Assembly: GCF_011319465.1 (NCBI RefSeq)
Contig: NZ_RCMB01000009.1
Coordinates: 1 to 64,000, forward strand
Origin: Candidatus Nitrosotalea sp. TS
GTDB lineage: Archaea > Thermoproteota > Nitrososphaeria > Nitrososphaerales > Nitrosopumilaceae
Length of the DNA: 64,000 nt
Direction of reading: 5' to 3'
Shown: piece by piece, positions 20,003 through 29,156 of the stretch
Position numbering within the stretch: position 1 is the stretch's first letter
Layout: each line of letters opens with the position of its first letter
Notes under the pieces: generated by a model
What the model was told of the DNA's origin: nothing
Database searches by the model: none
Seen by the model: only the letters and a program-made list of their open reading frames with translations
Program-made: the position numbers and the translations under genes

Positions 20003-21827
20003 TTCCCATCGTTATTAGTCGTTTATAATTTGGCTCTTTTTTCTTCCCAGATAATTCTGTCGCAAATTGAGATATTAATGGAACATATTTTGCATAAAGA
20101 TTTGCTCTTTTCTTCTCCATGTCTGCAGCTCCCTTTCTTGACATGTGAACGGCAAGTTTTCTTGCCAAATATTGTAATGCGTTCTTTAGTTCGCGCTCAA
20201 GTTCTGGCCTATCGGCAACATTCTCTTTTCCCACAGTCTTATACGGGATTCTGGTGGAACAGATATGAGAGACTATCACAAGCGGCGGATCCCCCTTTAC
20301 TTTGTACCTACTCCAATCCATCTCGTTGACAATCTTTAGCACAACATCACTTCCTTCATCATAAAGCAAGGGAATCCTGTTAGCAAATCTGTATACCTTA
20401 AGCCCAGCTGTTGGTATATCCCCGCCATATGCAATTCCCATCTCCACTACAAATGGAAATCCAGAATATGCAGATGCATTGCGCTGTAGCACAGAGGCAA
20501 ATTCAGGGTTGAAGAACTTCATAATTCCTTTAGAAAGAGGCTCTTCTCCCAATGGTGCAAGACAGCTTGGATCGGGTGCCAGAAAATCATCAAATTTTTG
20601 TAATGCGTCGGCTAATCTGACCAACTCCTCGTTTGTCATGCTGCCTATCCTTCTTTCGGGTTTGAATTTTGCAAATTCACAGAACTTTTCGGCAGTAGTT
20701 GGACCCACTCTCTGGAATCTTTTAGTCAAGAATGTTAGTAGTGTATCACCTTGAATTGTGCTTGCAAGTTGTTTATAGTATGGGCTTTCCGGATCAAGTT
20801 CTATTGCATGAGATTGCGATGTACCAAAGTCCCAATAAGTAATTTTTTTGTTAGCAACATCAATATCATCAATTCTTATTTTTTGCAATCCATCAAAATC
20901 TACGTTTAGAAATGACATGACAGCAACTATTGTTCTTACAGGTCTTGATAGATCTGACCAACGCTTCTGAGCTCTTTCAAGCATATCTTTAGTTGTGAGA
21001 TTTTTCTTTTGTAAACCTAGTTCCTTCTTTACTTTATCTATCATTTTATTGTCTACTGCTGGAATCTGATAATGAGTATCTACTATCATCCTCCTTATGG
21101 TTTCAACATCTACACCATGCGGATGTGATTTTATTATTGTCGGTGGAGGCGGCATTTCTTTTACAATTCTTGGATAATGGAATTTTTCTCCGGATGGATC
21201 CTCAAATGTTATTGAAGCATAAGGCGTGATAAGTGATGTTTGAGAAACATAATCACGTATTTTTGATCCTGCCTTTGAATAATCTCCTTCGAGCACTATA
21301 CTGACAGAGAGTCCTGTCTTTGATGCTTCCTTTGTGTTGTGTTTTAAAATTACAGGCTTGTTTTTCTGAATATCAAGCAGCATTACAAATTCATCAGACA
21401 TTTTTCCATCAGCGCAGCTTCTCACGGTGACTGGTTTGTTTGTAGTGATTTGACCATACAATATTGCCATAGTGGCACCAAGGCCAAACATTCCCCTTGC
21501 CTGCTTGAGTCCAAATTTCGAACCATAAAGAACAGTGCCAAATGCATGAGGCACGTGTTTTGGGTCAATGCCAGGACCATTGTCTTTGACGGTTAAGACA
21601 TATGGTTTTGGGTCAGATTGTTCAGGATCCACTGCTTTTATTGACATGTGAATATCAGGTAGGATCTTCTTTTGATCACATGCATCAAGCGCATTCTCTA
21701 CAAATTCTCTCACTGAGGTGTACAAGGATCTGGTAGGATTGCTAAAACCTGCAAGATCCCTATTTCTGTAGAAAAATTCACTAGGAGAAATTTGACTGAA
21801 TGTTTCTTTACTCAAAGATATTTTCAC
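19980..21827 (-). CDS. top6B: DNA topoisomerase VI subunit B
   Basis: GHKL-type ATPase subunit that clamps DNA and drives subunit A. Seen: SVREFVENALDACD (N-box Glu), LTVKDNGPGIDPKHVPHAFG (G1), ARGMFGLGATMA (G2), the helix-2-turn-helix region, and the transducer domain. The GTG start at 21827 (KISLSKETFSQISPSEFF) is chosen because it follows GGGAGG and matches the family N-terminus; readings further upstream run inside the KH-protein gene. Length is 615 residues. The two topo VI genes overlap and are translated together. Confidence 0.95.
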   Translation of the reverse strand: MKISLSKETFSQISPSEFFYRNRDLAGFSNPTRSLYTSVREFVENALDACDQKKILPDIHMSIKAVDPEQSDPKPYVLTVKDNGPGIDPKHVPHAFGTVLYGSKFGLKQARGMFGLGATMAILYGQITTNKPVTVRSCADGKMSDEFVMLLDIQKNKPVILKHNTKEASKTGLSVSIVLEGDYSKAGSKIRDYVSQTSLITPYASITFEDPSGEKFHYPRIVKEMPPPPTIIKSHPHGVDVETIRRMIVDTHYQIPAVDNKMIDKVKKELGLQKKNLTTKDMLERAQKRWSDLSRPVRTIVAVMSFLNVDFDGLQKIRIDDIDVANKKITYWDFGTSQSHAIELDPESPYYKQLASTIQGDTLLTFLTKRFQRVGPTTAEKFCEFAKFKPERRIGSMTNEELVRLADALQKFDDFLAPDPSCLAPLGEEPLSKGIMKFFNPEFASVLQRNASAYSGFPFVVEMGIAYGGDIPTAGLKVYRFANRIPLLYDEGSDVVLKIVNEMDWSRYKVKGDPPLVIVSHICSTRIPYKTVGKENVADRPELERELKNALQYLARKLAVHMSRKGAADMEKKRANLYAKYVPLISQFATELSGKKKEPNYKRLITMGSEIEEQV

Positions 21828-22382
21828 CCTCCCAAAGTTGTAATTTTTCCATCTTTTGCCTTCTCCTTGAATCTTGAAGATCATTGTAAACCTTCCCATG
21901 GGTGCTACCATTTGAAAGAGCAGTAATAGCTTGAACTGCAGACCTTAGCTGTTTGCCCTCTCCTATTATTGCAACGGTACGGCCATAGACAGAGATCGTA
22001 GCTCCACTTAGCTCTTCAACATTCTTTCTAACTCTTCCACCTTCGCCTATGATCCTACCTTTACTCGTTCGATCTGTGCTGTTGATTTTCCCACGAATTC
22101 TCGTAAATCAATTATGTGTAATGAATTTTCGCCTTCAAGAAGTCTCATGGCTTTGTCAGGAGAAAATCCTCGGCCTATTGCCAGTACGATCTCTTCTGCT
22201 TTGAAGGGCATAACATTTTCTACATCATCGCCAGATCCTCTAACAATTATCTCGCCTGTTTGGCCGTCAATAGATAAAGAAACAGCACATATTTTTTCTA
22301 TCTTGGCTTTTACTTTCCCAGATTTACCTATTAAAGCGCCCACCCTTTCAAGAGGGACTAGAATGGTTTTTTCAAAGATCAT
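21808..22382 (-). CDS. KH-domain protein, Dim2/PNO1-like (frameshifted)
   Basis: Two KH RNA-binding domains. The first has VPLERVGALIGKSGKVKAKIE with the GxxG loop. The second, read in the other frame after a shift near 22060, has KGRIIGEGGRVRKNVEELSGA. The layout and neighbours (RIO1 kinase directly upstream) match the archaeal Dim2/PNO1 ortholog, which works with RIO1 in small-subunit maturation. Restored length is about 190 residues. The start overlaps the RIO1 end by four bases; the end overlaps the top6B start by 20 bases. Confidence 0.88.
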
Positions 22383-23164
22383 TTCATTATCCTCTTTACT
22401 ATATCAGATGGATTTGTAACCGTCAATCCTCTTTTAACAAAGAATTTGGTTATATTTTTAATGTCTCTTTCAAGAAACTTGATCGCATTTGGGTGCTTGA
22501 TATCAACAGCTGAGCCAAGATCGAAAAACAAGAGTCCTTTTTTCGTCTTGAAGATATTATACTCAGACAGGTCAGCATGCACTATCTTTGCTTTATTATA
22601 CAAGTCATCAATGATAGACACGACGCTTTCATAATCATTGTAATCAACTTCTGTCTCAACCAAGGTGGGTTCCGGTACACCATTTTTGCCTGCAAATTCC
22701 ATTACAAGCACATTTTTTATCACAGTTATAGGTCTCACACATGGCAATCCCTTCTTGAAGCATTGACTTAGGTTCCCAAACTCTTTTTGTGCCCAAAGCT
22801 CAACCAGGTTTCTTGTGCCTTTTTTTATTTTTGTAAACCTAGAATCTCCCAACAAATACGGATATCTCTTTTTGAAATTTGAAGTTGCTACAAGGTATAT
22901 CTTCAACGCTAGATCATTTCCAGATGGTCCAACGGCCCAGTATGTTTTCGATTCTTTGCCAGAGCCTACAGCACCATTCACATAAGAAATCGTTCCAGAG
23001 TTTTTCAACCCTGAAAGAGTCATCATTGTTGACTTGTCAAAAACCTCATCTAGAACTTTGTTTTTGTCAAATCCATCTTTTTCTGATTTTCGTTCTCTTT
23101 CTTTTTCTAAAAGCCTACCGTCAATTCTTTTTGCTAATTTTTTTTCAAGTTCATCGGTCAACAT
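22379..23164 (-). CDS. rio1: RIO1-type serine kinase/ATPase
   Basis: Atypical kinase needed for late maturation of the small ribosomal subunit. Seen: the nucleotide loop NGAVGSGKESKTYWA, the lysine in DLALKIYLVATSNFKKR (RIO1-specific STxFKxR-like stretch), the catalytic loop VHADLSEYNI and the metal-binding LFFDLGSAVD. Length is 261 residues. It is upstream of and overlaps the KH gene, and follows aIF1A by about 40 bases on the same strand, forming a ribosome-biogenesis string. Confidence 0.95.
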   Translation of the reverse strand: MLTDELEKKLAKRIDGRLLEKERERKSEKDGFDKNKVLDEVFDKSTMMTLSGLKNSGTISYVNGAVGSGKESKTYWAVGPSGNDLALKIYLVATSNFKKRYPYLLGDSRFTKIKKGTRNLVELWAQKEFGNLSQCFKKGLPCVRPITVIKNVLVMEFAGKNGVPEPTLVETEVDYNDYESVVSIIDDLYNKAKIVHADLSEYNIFKTKKGLLFFDLGSAVDIKHPNAIKFLERDIKNITKFFVKRGLTVTNPSDIVKRIMK

Positions 23165-23201
23165 TTTGAATTAAACAGACTTGGTAAAATTGATTGCGCT
23201 A

Positions 23202-23513
23202 TCAGAAATCTTTTGCCAGGTGGCCGTTTTCTTTTAACCAATCTACCTGTGATAATGTGTATCTCCACGTGATGTCTCCCCTATCATCTGCCTTGAAATC
23301 CCAAGGTGCTATAACAACAATATCATTATCACGAATCCATATTTTTCTTTTCAATTTGCCACGAATTCTTCCCATTCTTGTTTTATCATCAGTACATCTT
23401 ACCAAGACATGATCACTACCTAATAGTTTGATAACTCTACCAAGCATTTCTCCCTCTTCTGGTATTTTCATTTCCTTCAGTTCGCTTTCGTTTAGTACCT
23501 TGCGCTTTCCCAA
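23202..23513 (-). CDS. eif1A: Translation initiation factor aIF1A
   Basis: S1/OB-fold initiation factor that binds the A site of the small subunit. Family stretches: GEMLGRVIKLLGSDHVLVRCTD, RMGRIRGKLKRKIWIRDNDIVVIAPWDF. A 103-residue length is standard for archaea. Start ATG at 23513. It lies between DUF424 and RIO1 genes in the translation-linked minus-strand string. Confidence 0.97.
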   Translation of the reverse strand: MGKRKVLNESELKEMKIPEEGEMLGRVIKLLGSDHVLVRCTDDKTRMGRIRGKLKRKIWIRDNDIVVIAPWDFKADDRGDITWRYTLSQVDWLKENGHLAKDF

Positions 23514-23560
23514 AATTATCAGTCTTCGATCTGCTCAGTACGTATATAACTGTTGTATTC

Positions 23561-23857
23561 TCAAAATTTAAAAACTAGCAGTAGTGGTACACCATCAATC
23601 TTTTTTATTCCTTTCAGTGATCCTACTCCAATTTTTACAGATAGTGCAATTGTTTTTTCTCCAGCCATGTTTATGATAGAAGAGTTTCGCAATAGCTGTT
23701 CTGCTTCTTTTTCTTCTACAATCTTTTCAGCAAAATAACTTTGAGTTAGGTTCATCGTTAGGTCCCCTTCAACTAATGTCCTTCCAACCAAATCAACGTC
23801 GCATATGTTTAGCATTCTATTACGTTGATAATTAACGACCTTTACCGCAAACGCCAT
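23561..23857 (-). CDS. DUF424 family protein
   Basis: A 98-residue archaeal protein with the DUF424 pattern: RMLNICDVDLVGRTL, LTMNLTQSYFAEK, SIINMAGEKTIALSVKIGVG. DUF424 genes regularly sit beside aIF2-beta, as here, where its start shares a base with the aIF2-beta stop. No catalytic residues are known. A link to translation is inferred from conserved neighbourhood only. Confidence 0.85.
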   Translation of the reverse strand: MAFAVKVVNYQRNRMLNICDVDLVGRTLVEGDLTMNLTQSYFAEKIVEEKEAEQLLRNSSIINMAGEKTIALSVKIGVGSLKGIKKIDGVPLLLVFKF

Positions 23858-24279
23858 TATGCATATTGGCCCTTTAGAGACGATTTGGCGCCGCAGGCCT
23901 CACATACAAGAAAATGCACTCTGTTAGATTTTTCTACTCTGGTATCAGGACTCTTACATGTAGGGCATTCTACATATTCCTTGACGTATATGGTCAAAAG
24001 GGATGTAAATTCTTGGGGTTCCTTTTTACCTACAAACACAGCTTTATCTCCTGCAAATTGAGCTGGAGTTGCAAATTCTTTAGACAAATACTGGAGTATT
24101 TTTTCAGGTTCTCTGCGCAGGACCTTTGGGAATTCTGAAAAGTTACGAAAGAATGTCCTGTTTCCCTGCCACATGATATCTACTTTTGGAAGTTCAAATC
24201 TAGATGTGGTGTCCTTCCTACTCTCAGATACCTTATCTTGTACTTTCTTGAGCAGTTTTTCATACTCGGCTTTTGTCAA
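23857..24279 (-). CDS. eif2B: Translation initiation factor aIF2 subunit beta
   Basis: Beta subunit of the trimeric factor that delivers initiator tRNA. Seen: RFELPKVDIMWQGNRTFFRNF, the core LSKEFATPAQFAG, and the C-terminal zinc ribbon ECPTCKSPDTRVEKSNR with VCEACGA (two CxxC pairs). Length is 140 residues. First gene of the string aIF2-beta, DUF424, aIF1A, RIO1, KH, Top6B, Top6A. Confidence 0.97.
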   Translation of the reverse strand: MTKAEYEKLLKKVQDKVSESRKDTTSRFELPKVDIMWQGNRTFFRNFSEFPKVLRREPEKILQYLSKEFATPAQFAGDKAVFVGKKEPQEFTSLLTIYVKEYVECPTCKSPDTRVEKSNRVHFLVCEACGAKSSLKGQYA

Positions 24280-24341
24280 CTGCCTTGTTCAAGATGGTGC
24301 TACCTATATTGATTTACTTCAAAAAAGAAAAAAGTGGTCCT

Positions 24342-24485
24342 CTAAGGCTTTCCTATTCGAAAGACGTTAGTGCCACATTTTGGGCAGGTTCCCTTTACCG
24401 CAGGTCGTCCATTCTTTAGCTTAACTTCTTTTGGATTTGCGATCTCGACTTTCTTCCTGCATTTTACGCAGTATGCTTGAGTCAT
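24342..24485 (-). CDS. Small zinc-ribbon protein, DUF5679-like (47 aa)
   Basis: Two CxxC pairs (AYCVKCRKKVEI and GTCPKCGTNVFRIGK) flank a short basic linker with KNGRPAVKG. This pattern matches the small DUF5679 zinc ribbon often seen in archaea and in topoisomerase tails. Start ATG at 24485. Lies 60 bases upstream of aIF2-beta on the same strand. Too short for standard length cut-offs. Function unknown, probably nucleic-acid binding. Confidence 0.8.
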   Translation of the reverse strand: MTQAYCVKCRKKVEIANPKEVKLKNGRPAVKGTCPKCGTNVFRIGKP

Positions 24486-24738
24486 TTCATGTTCTTACGA
24501 AAGAAGTTGTATATAGCAAGACGCTGTAAAAATTATTTCACTATACGCTAGAGGCTGTTAAATTTTTACAATGTCTTTCTCAGGCCATACATCTAGAATT
24601 TATACAAATAATTGCACTTTTTTGATATTTCTTAGATTGAAATGATCCAACTTGATGAAATTAACAGATTGGCCAATTGAATCATCAAAATGTTTTACTC
24701 GAGTTATACTTTTAAACTCCATAAAGGGAGTCAACCAA

Positions 24739-25236
24739 ATGCCAACCAAAAAAGGCATTATCATTACGATCATAGTATTAGGGGCCATAACAGCTGCAAG
24801 TTCTGTCATATGGATACTGCCGCAAAATAGAGGTCCAACGTTTGTTGTATCCGATTATGGAAATGAGCTTGAGAGTGTAAAAGAACGACATTTGTTGATA
24901 ATGAGTGAGATGGATTCTGATCTAGACGGCTTGATGAATAAGACCATTGTGCCAGATGACTTTATAGCTAGAGCCCAGACATCATCATCTCAAACTACTT
25001 CCCTCATAACCGAGATTATAGAAAGTAACGCCCCTCCGCAATGGAGTGAGAGTTATCTCAACTATGATGAGGCATTGAAAAAGTACAATGACTATCTAAC
25101 AGAAACTATTGCTCTGGCCAACAAGATGAAGGACAATGCTTCCTCCAACGATATATCCGATGAGATGTCAAAGATAGAATCATTGAGAAATGATACCAAC
25201 TCATTTATTGCAAAGTCCAATGAGACAAGCCCCTGA
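24739..25236 (+). CDS. Membrane-anchored protein with helical extracytoplasmic domain
   Basis: 165 residues from the ATG at 24739. The N-terminal anchor is GIIITIIVLGAITAASSVIWIL. An acidic mostly helical domain follows (ESVKERHLLIMSEMDSDLDG, YNDYLTETIALANKMK) with NKT, NAS and NDT glycosylation-type sites. The reading upstream of this ATG is not supported because it adds polar sequence before the signal anchor. Function unknown; likely a lineage-specific envelope protein. Confidence 0.65.
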   Translation: MPTKKGIIITIIVLGAITAASSVIWILPQNRGPTFVVSDYGNELESVKERHLLIMSEMDSDLDGLMNKTIVPDDFIARAQTSSSQTTSLITEIIESNAPPQWSESYLNYDEALKKYNDYLTETIALANKMKDNASSNDISDEMSKIESLRNDTNSFIAKSNETSP

Positions 25237-25341
25237 TTTATCAAAAATCACCTCATGAGAGAGTCAAAACTTTCTTCAATTTTTGTAATATTTGGTAGAA
25301 ATTAGATTAATTAATAGGAAATACAATTTTTATCCTGTATC

Positions 25342-26490
25342 ATGTCAACCAAAGAGACCAATTTACGAAAGGGCAATACAGAGACAAAGACTAGTAGATT
25401 GCTAGTAATCTGCGTTGACAGAGATGATGACATAGGAAGCAAGGCAGGAGTCAACACTCCAATAGTAGGACGAAATGCTTGTCTTGAAGCAGCACAGCGA
25501 CTCGCGCTTGAAGATCCAGAAGATGCAGACTCCAATTCCATTTTTGCAGCTGTTAAAACTTTTGAAGATTTGATAAGCAAAGGATACCAAGCAGAAGTAG
25601 CAGTTGTTTCTGGAACAGAAAATAAAGGTGTACAAGGTGACGAAAAAATTGCTTCGCAGGTAAGAAACATAGTAGAAGTATTTTCAGCTAATGGCGCAGT
25701 AATTGTATCAGATGGCGAAGATGATGAAAGTGTAATTCCAATAATTCAAAATGTTTTGCCTGTAGTATCAGTCAAACGGGTTGTTATGCGAGTCAGCAGA
25801 AGTGTAGAATATTCTTATGCAGTATTGGGAAGATATCTGAAGGCCATTGCTTTTGATTCAAAGTATTCAAAATTCTTTCTAGGAGTTCCTGGAATTCTAT
25901 TAGTTATTGGCGGAATTGCAACAGTACTTGGACTTACAAAAGAAATTTTTGCAGTAATGGTAAGTATTCTTGGAGGAGCATTTCTTATCAGGGCATTTGA
26001 TATTGACAGAGCGTGGTCGCATTGGACAAAGCCAACTCCTGCAGGATTCATAAGAGTATTTACACTTGTGGCAGGAATTCTTTTTGTTCTAGCGTCGATA
26101 ACAGCTGGAGTCAGCTCGGTTAGCTCACAGATATCGACTGCAAAACCAGATGAGCTACTCAAGGTAGTAATGGACAAACAGACTATAGGATTGTTTGTCT
26201 CCGGAATGTTACCATTTCTCTGGATGGGAATTGGTTGCATACTCGGTGGATCGTTGCTAAGCAGTTGGTTTAGAGGAAGTATCAGATCAATTACAGACAT
26301 ACTCAGAATAATTGTGCTGTTATCACTCTATCCAATAATTGCACAATTCAATACAGTCATAACAAGAGATGAGAGCCCTTTCACATTGATTCCGCCGTTG
26401 CTCTTAGGTTTGGCAGTAATACTGATATCAGCGTCACTGCTCTTCCACAAATATAGAAGGAAGAAAGGTGGCGAGGTGCTATCGGAATAA
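25342..26490 (+). CDS. DUF373 family membrane protein
   Basis: 382 residues. The cytoplasmic N-terminal half is typical of archaeal DUF373 (LLVICVDRDDDIG, GVNTPIVGRNACLEAAQRLAL, DPEDADSNSIF, VAVVSGTENKG, AVIVSDGEDDESVIPII). The C-terminal half has six or so membrane helices. The Asp-rich N-terminus suggests metal or nucleotide binding, not proven. It ends 17 bases before the uppS gene, so the two are probably one transcript. Confidence 0.9.
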   Translation: MSTKETNLRKGNTETKTSRLLVICVDRDDDIGSKAGVNTPIVGRNACLEAAQRLALEDPEDADSNSIFAAVKTFEDLISKGYQAEVAVVSGTENKGVQGDEKIASQVRNIVEVFSANGAVIVSDGEDDESVIPIIQNVLPVVSVKRVVMRVSRSVEYSYAVLGRYLKAIAFDSKYSKFFLGVPGILLVIGGIATVLGLTKEIFAVMVSILGGAFLIRAFDIDRAWSHWTKPTPAGFIRVFTLVAGILFVLASITAGVSSVSSQISTAKPDELLKVVMDKQTIGLFVSGMLPFLWMGIGCILGGSLLSSWFRGSIRSITDILRIIVLLSLYPIIAQFNTVITRDESPFTLIPPLLLGLAVILISASLLFHKYRRKKGGEVLSE

Positions 26491-26507
26491 AAGACATAAC
26501 TTTTCAG

Positions 26508-27269
26508 TTGGGCGGTTTTTACACTCTTTACTCTAAAAAGCTTGAAAAAGAGATACGAACCGGAGAGATTCCAAAACACATAGCAATAATACTTGATGGC
26601 AATAGAAGATGGGCTAAAAGAAACCTAATCTTGAGAGCAAATGGCCATTTTAGAGGAGCAGATGCAGTTGAGAAACTGTTAGACTGGTGTGAGGAACTAA
26701 ACATAAAGATAATTACTCTTTATGTCCTGTCGGCAGAAAATCTAACCCGAAATGACGAAGAATTAGACAATCTTTACGATTTGATCAATCAAAGATTAGT
26801 GAAACTGTACAATGATCCGCGAATCCATAAAAACCGAATGCGGGTAAAGGCAATTGGACGTATTGAACTACTACCAGACTTCCTAAGAGAGATCCTAAAC
26901 AAGCTTGAAACAGTGACAAAGGACTATGATAACCATTATCTCAACATAGCAGTGGCTTACGGAGGACAAAACGAAATGGTTGATGCCATAAAGAAGATTG
27001 CCACCAGGATCAAGGACGGTTCGCTTGATGTAAACCAGATAGACAAAGATGTGATAGAATCGTGTCTTTACACGTCGCACCTGCCACAATCATCTCCTGA
27101 TATGATATTGAGGACATCTGGAGAGAAGCGACTGAGTGGATTTCTAATGTGGCAAAGTGCCTACAGCGAGCTTGTTTTCATGGATGTTTATTGGCCAGAA
27201 TTTAGAAAAATTGATCTTATGCGCGCCATCAGAACATTTCAGAAGAGGGGCCGCAGACTGGGCAAATAG
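26508..27269 (+). CDS. uppS: cis-Prenyltransferase (undecaprenyl/dolichyl diphosphate synthase family)
   Basis: Extends isoprenoid diphosphates with cis double bonds to make the lipid carrier for glycosylation. Seen: IAIILDGNRRWAKR (catalytic Asp and substrate site), GHFRGADAVEKLLDWC, TLYVLSAENLTR, VAYGGQNEMVDAIKK, and the C-terminal DMILRTSGEKRLSGFLMWQSAYSEL. Length is 253 residues, start TTG at 26508. Archaea use dolichyl-type carriers, so the product is likely a glycan carrier for S-layer or surface glycoprotein synthesis. Confidence 0.93.
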   Translation: MGGFYTLYSKKLEKEIRTGEIPKHIAIILDGNRRWAKRNLILRANGHFRGADAVEKLLDWCEELNIKIITLYVLSAENLTRNDEELDNLYDLINQRLVKLYNDPRIHKNRMRVKAIGRIELLPDFLREILNKLETVTKDYDNHYLNIAVAYGGQNEMVDAIKKIATRIKDGSLDVNQIDKDVIESCLYTSHLPQSSPDMILRTSGEKRLSGFLMWQSAYSELVFMDVYWPEFRKIDLMRAIRTFQKRGRRLGK

Positions 27270-27306
27270 AAAAGAGAAATACTAGTTTTATAAAGTTACA
27301 TCGGAC

Positions 27307-27724
27307 ATGCTTGAGGAAAGATCGTCTGGAGCAATCTTGTATCGCGAATCACCGTCAGGTAAATTGTACCTACTTTTGAATTATCCTTCCGGACATTGGG
27401 ATTTTGTCAAGGGAAATATCGAAAAAGGGAGAGACATTCAAACAGACAACCTTGCGAGAGATCAGAGAGGAAACAGGCATAACAGACGTGAGTTTTATAG
27501 AGGGTTTTGAGAACAAGGTGGAATACCATTATCAACGCAATGGTGAACTTGTGCACAAGGAAGTTGTTTTCTTTTTAGCAAAGACTGCAACAGAACATGT
27601 AGAGATATCACATGAGCATCTTGGGTTCATATGGCTCAAATTCAATGATGCACTAAAGAAATTAACATACAAAACAGCACAGAATTTGATGAAAAAAGTA
27701 AGCGAACTAGGATTTGAGACTTAG
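27307..27724 (+). CDS. Nudix hydrolase (frameshifted)
   Basis: About 138 residues once a shift near 27430 is repaired. The N-terminus is GAILYRESPSGKLYLLLNYP and GHWDFVKGNIEKGE. The Nudix box G-x5-E-x7-REUxEE is completed as KGETFKQTTLREIREETGI in the second frame. The size and the HWDFVKG stretch resemble diadenosine tetraphosphate hydrolases, but substrate cannot be fixed. Its 3' end overlaps that of converging pyrF by 18 bases. Confidence 0.87.
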
Positions 27725-28460
27725 TTGCTGAAGCTTTTTTGCTTCTGAAATTTGATTTTGAGAATTGAGAATTGTTCTTCCAACTATCAGATAACTAGAA
27801 CCTGCTTGCAGAGTTTTTCTTGCGTCTCCCCCTTGTGTTCCTACGCCTGGTGAATAAATCTCGCAGCGACCTTTGACAGATTTAGATGTTGAAGATATAA
27901 TGTCAGGCACTGTGGCTCCCACTACAATTCCATCAACGTTTGAAGAATACGACCATTTTAAGAACAAGTCATGAAGTTTTTGCATTTTACCTGTTTTAGG
28001 ATCCTTTACACCAAGTCCGTATCCTAGCTTTGCACCAGGGTGACTCATGTGCACTAGCGTTATCACGCCATGCCCATCGCTGTGAGCTGTCTTGACTAGT
28101 TCTTTGAGATTCTCAGGTCCCATGATTGGATTTGCAATGACTGCGTCAAATCCACATCTCCAAAGTCGTTGTATGAGCAATCATGTTTGTATTTCCTATA
28201 TCGTTTAGTTTGATATCAGCAATTGTTTGTAGTCCTTTGCTGTGAGCGAGTCGATTTATTTTTGTTAGACTTTTGTCGCTCAAAGGCAGTATTACGTGAA
28301 AATTGAATTTAATTGCACAAAGATATTTGCTCAGCTTGTTTATGTTAGCAATTGTTTTTTTTTCTAATATGCCGGCACTGGTATCGTCCAGATCATTTGC
28401 AAGTATTATTCTGCTCTTTCCTGATGAGGCTTTTTCTATTCTTTTTCTAAAACCGATCAT
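27707..28460 (-). CDS. pyrF: Orotidine 5'-phosphate decarboxylase (frameshifted)
   Basis: Last step of UMP synthesis. N-terminal frame: RIILANDLDDTSAG, AIKFNFHVILPLS and the catalytic DIKLNDIGNTN (DxKxxD tetrad). C-terminal frame: FDAVIANPIMG, GVITLVHMSHPG, DGIVVGATVPD, SPGVGTQGGD and SYLIVGRTIL (phosphate loop). The shift lies near 28165. Restored length is about 250 residues. It overlaps the upstream 217-residue gene by four bases. Confidence 0.93.
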
Positions 28461-29110
28461 GGCTTGACTAGGGGGTGTTTGCCTTTTAGCTTTATTACTT
28501 TAAGGTACGAGTAACCATGTTCGGTTAGGCCGCTAACAAAGGAGGGTTCAATGCCATCCTTGCTTGAATATTTTAGGAATGGTTTTGTGGGTTCATAGTC
28601 AATTTTGACATGGCAGAAATATGATGCCTCATCAGATTCGTTAAAGTTCATGAATACGCCTACAAGCCATTTTGTACCGTCAGAAAATGCAAACAGCGGG
28701 AAGGGAGACTCTTCAAATCCATAGCTTAGTTTTATCAGGCTTGTAAGATCTTCAAGCTCAAGCGACTCGTACATTACTTCAGATTCAGCAGTTTCTGGTT
28801 TGAGTGATTCTGGCAATGTCTTTATCTTTATGATTGGAGAGTAGAGATAAGTCGGATTTGTTATTGTGTTGACAATATTGCAATCTTCCTTGTTTGTTTT
28901 GAAACCATATGAAAGATAATGACCTGTGTTTGTGTTTTGTACGTAATAGCTCACTGGCCTTTCTTTTAGTAGATCCATCTGGACAGAAATTACGTCCTTT
29001 CCATCCATCGCAAAAGAAAAGCACGTACGAGGAATTCTCTCCAGGGCGCAAACAAGTCGTGAAAATTCATTCATGTCAGAGACTTCGACATAACATGGAT
29101 GTTTAACCAT
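28457..29110 (-). CDS. Conserved hypothetical protein (217 aa)
   Basis: A soluble mixed alpha/beta protein with no recognised motif. Notable stretches are FSRLVCALERIPRTCFSFAM, KLSYGFEESPFPLFAFSDG and SYFCHVKIDYEPTKPFLKYS. It starts at ATG 29110 and overlaps pyrF by four bases, which suggests cotranslation with this pyrimidine gene. The fold could be a two-layer beta sheet domain, but no function is assigned. Confidence 0.6.
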   Translation of the reverse strand: MVKHPCYVEVSDMNEFSRLVCALERIPRTCFSFAMDGKDVISVQMDLLKERPVSYYVQNTNTGHYLSYGFKTNKEDCNIVNTITNPTYLYSPIIKIKTLPESLKPETAESEVMYESLELEDLTSLIKLSYGFEESPFPLFAFSDGTKWLVGVFMNFNESDEASYFCHVKIDYEPTKPFLKYSSKDGIEPSFVSGLTEHGYSYLKVIKLKGKHPLVKP

Positions 29111-29156
29111 AGAGTCACTCCTAAAATCACCCCATTAAAAGTAGTCGTTTATTATT

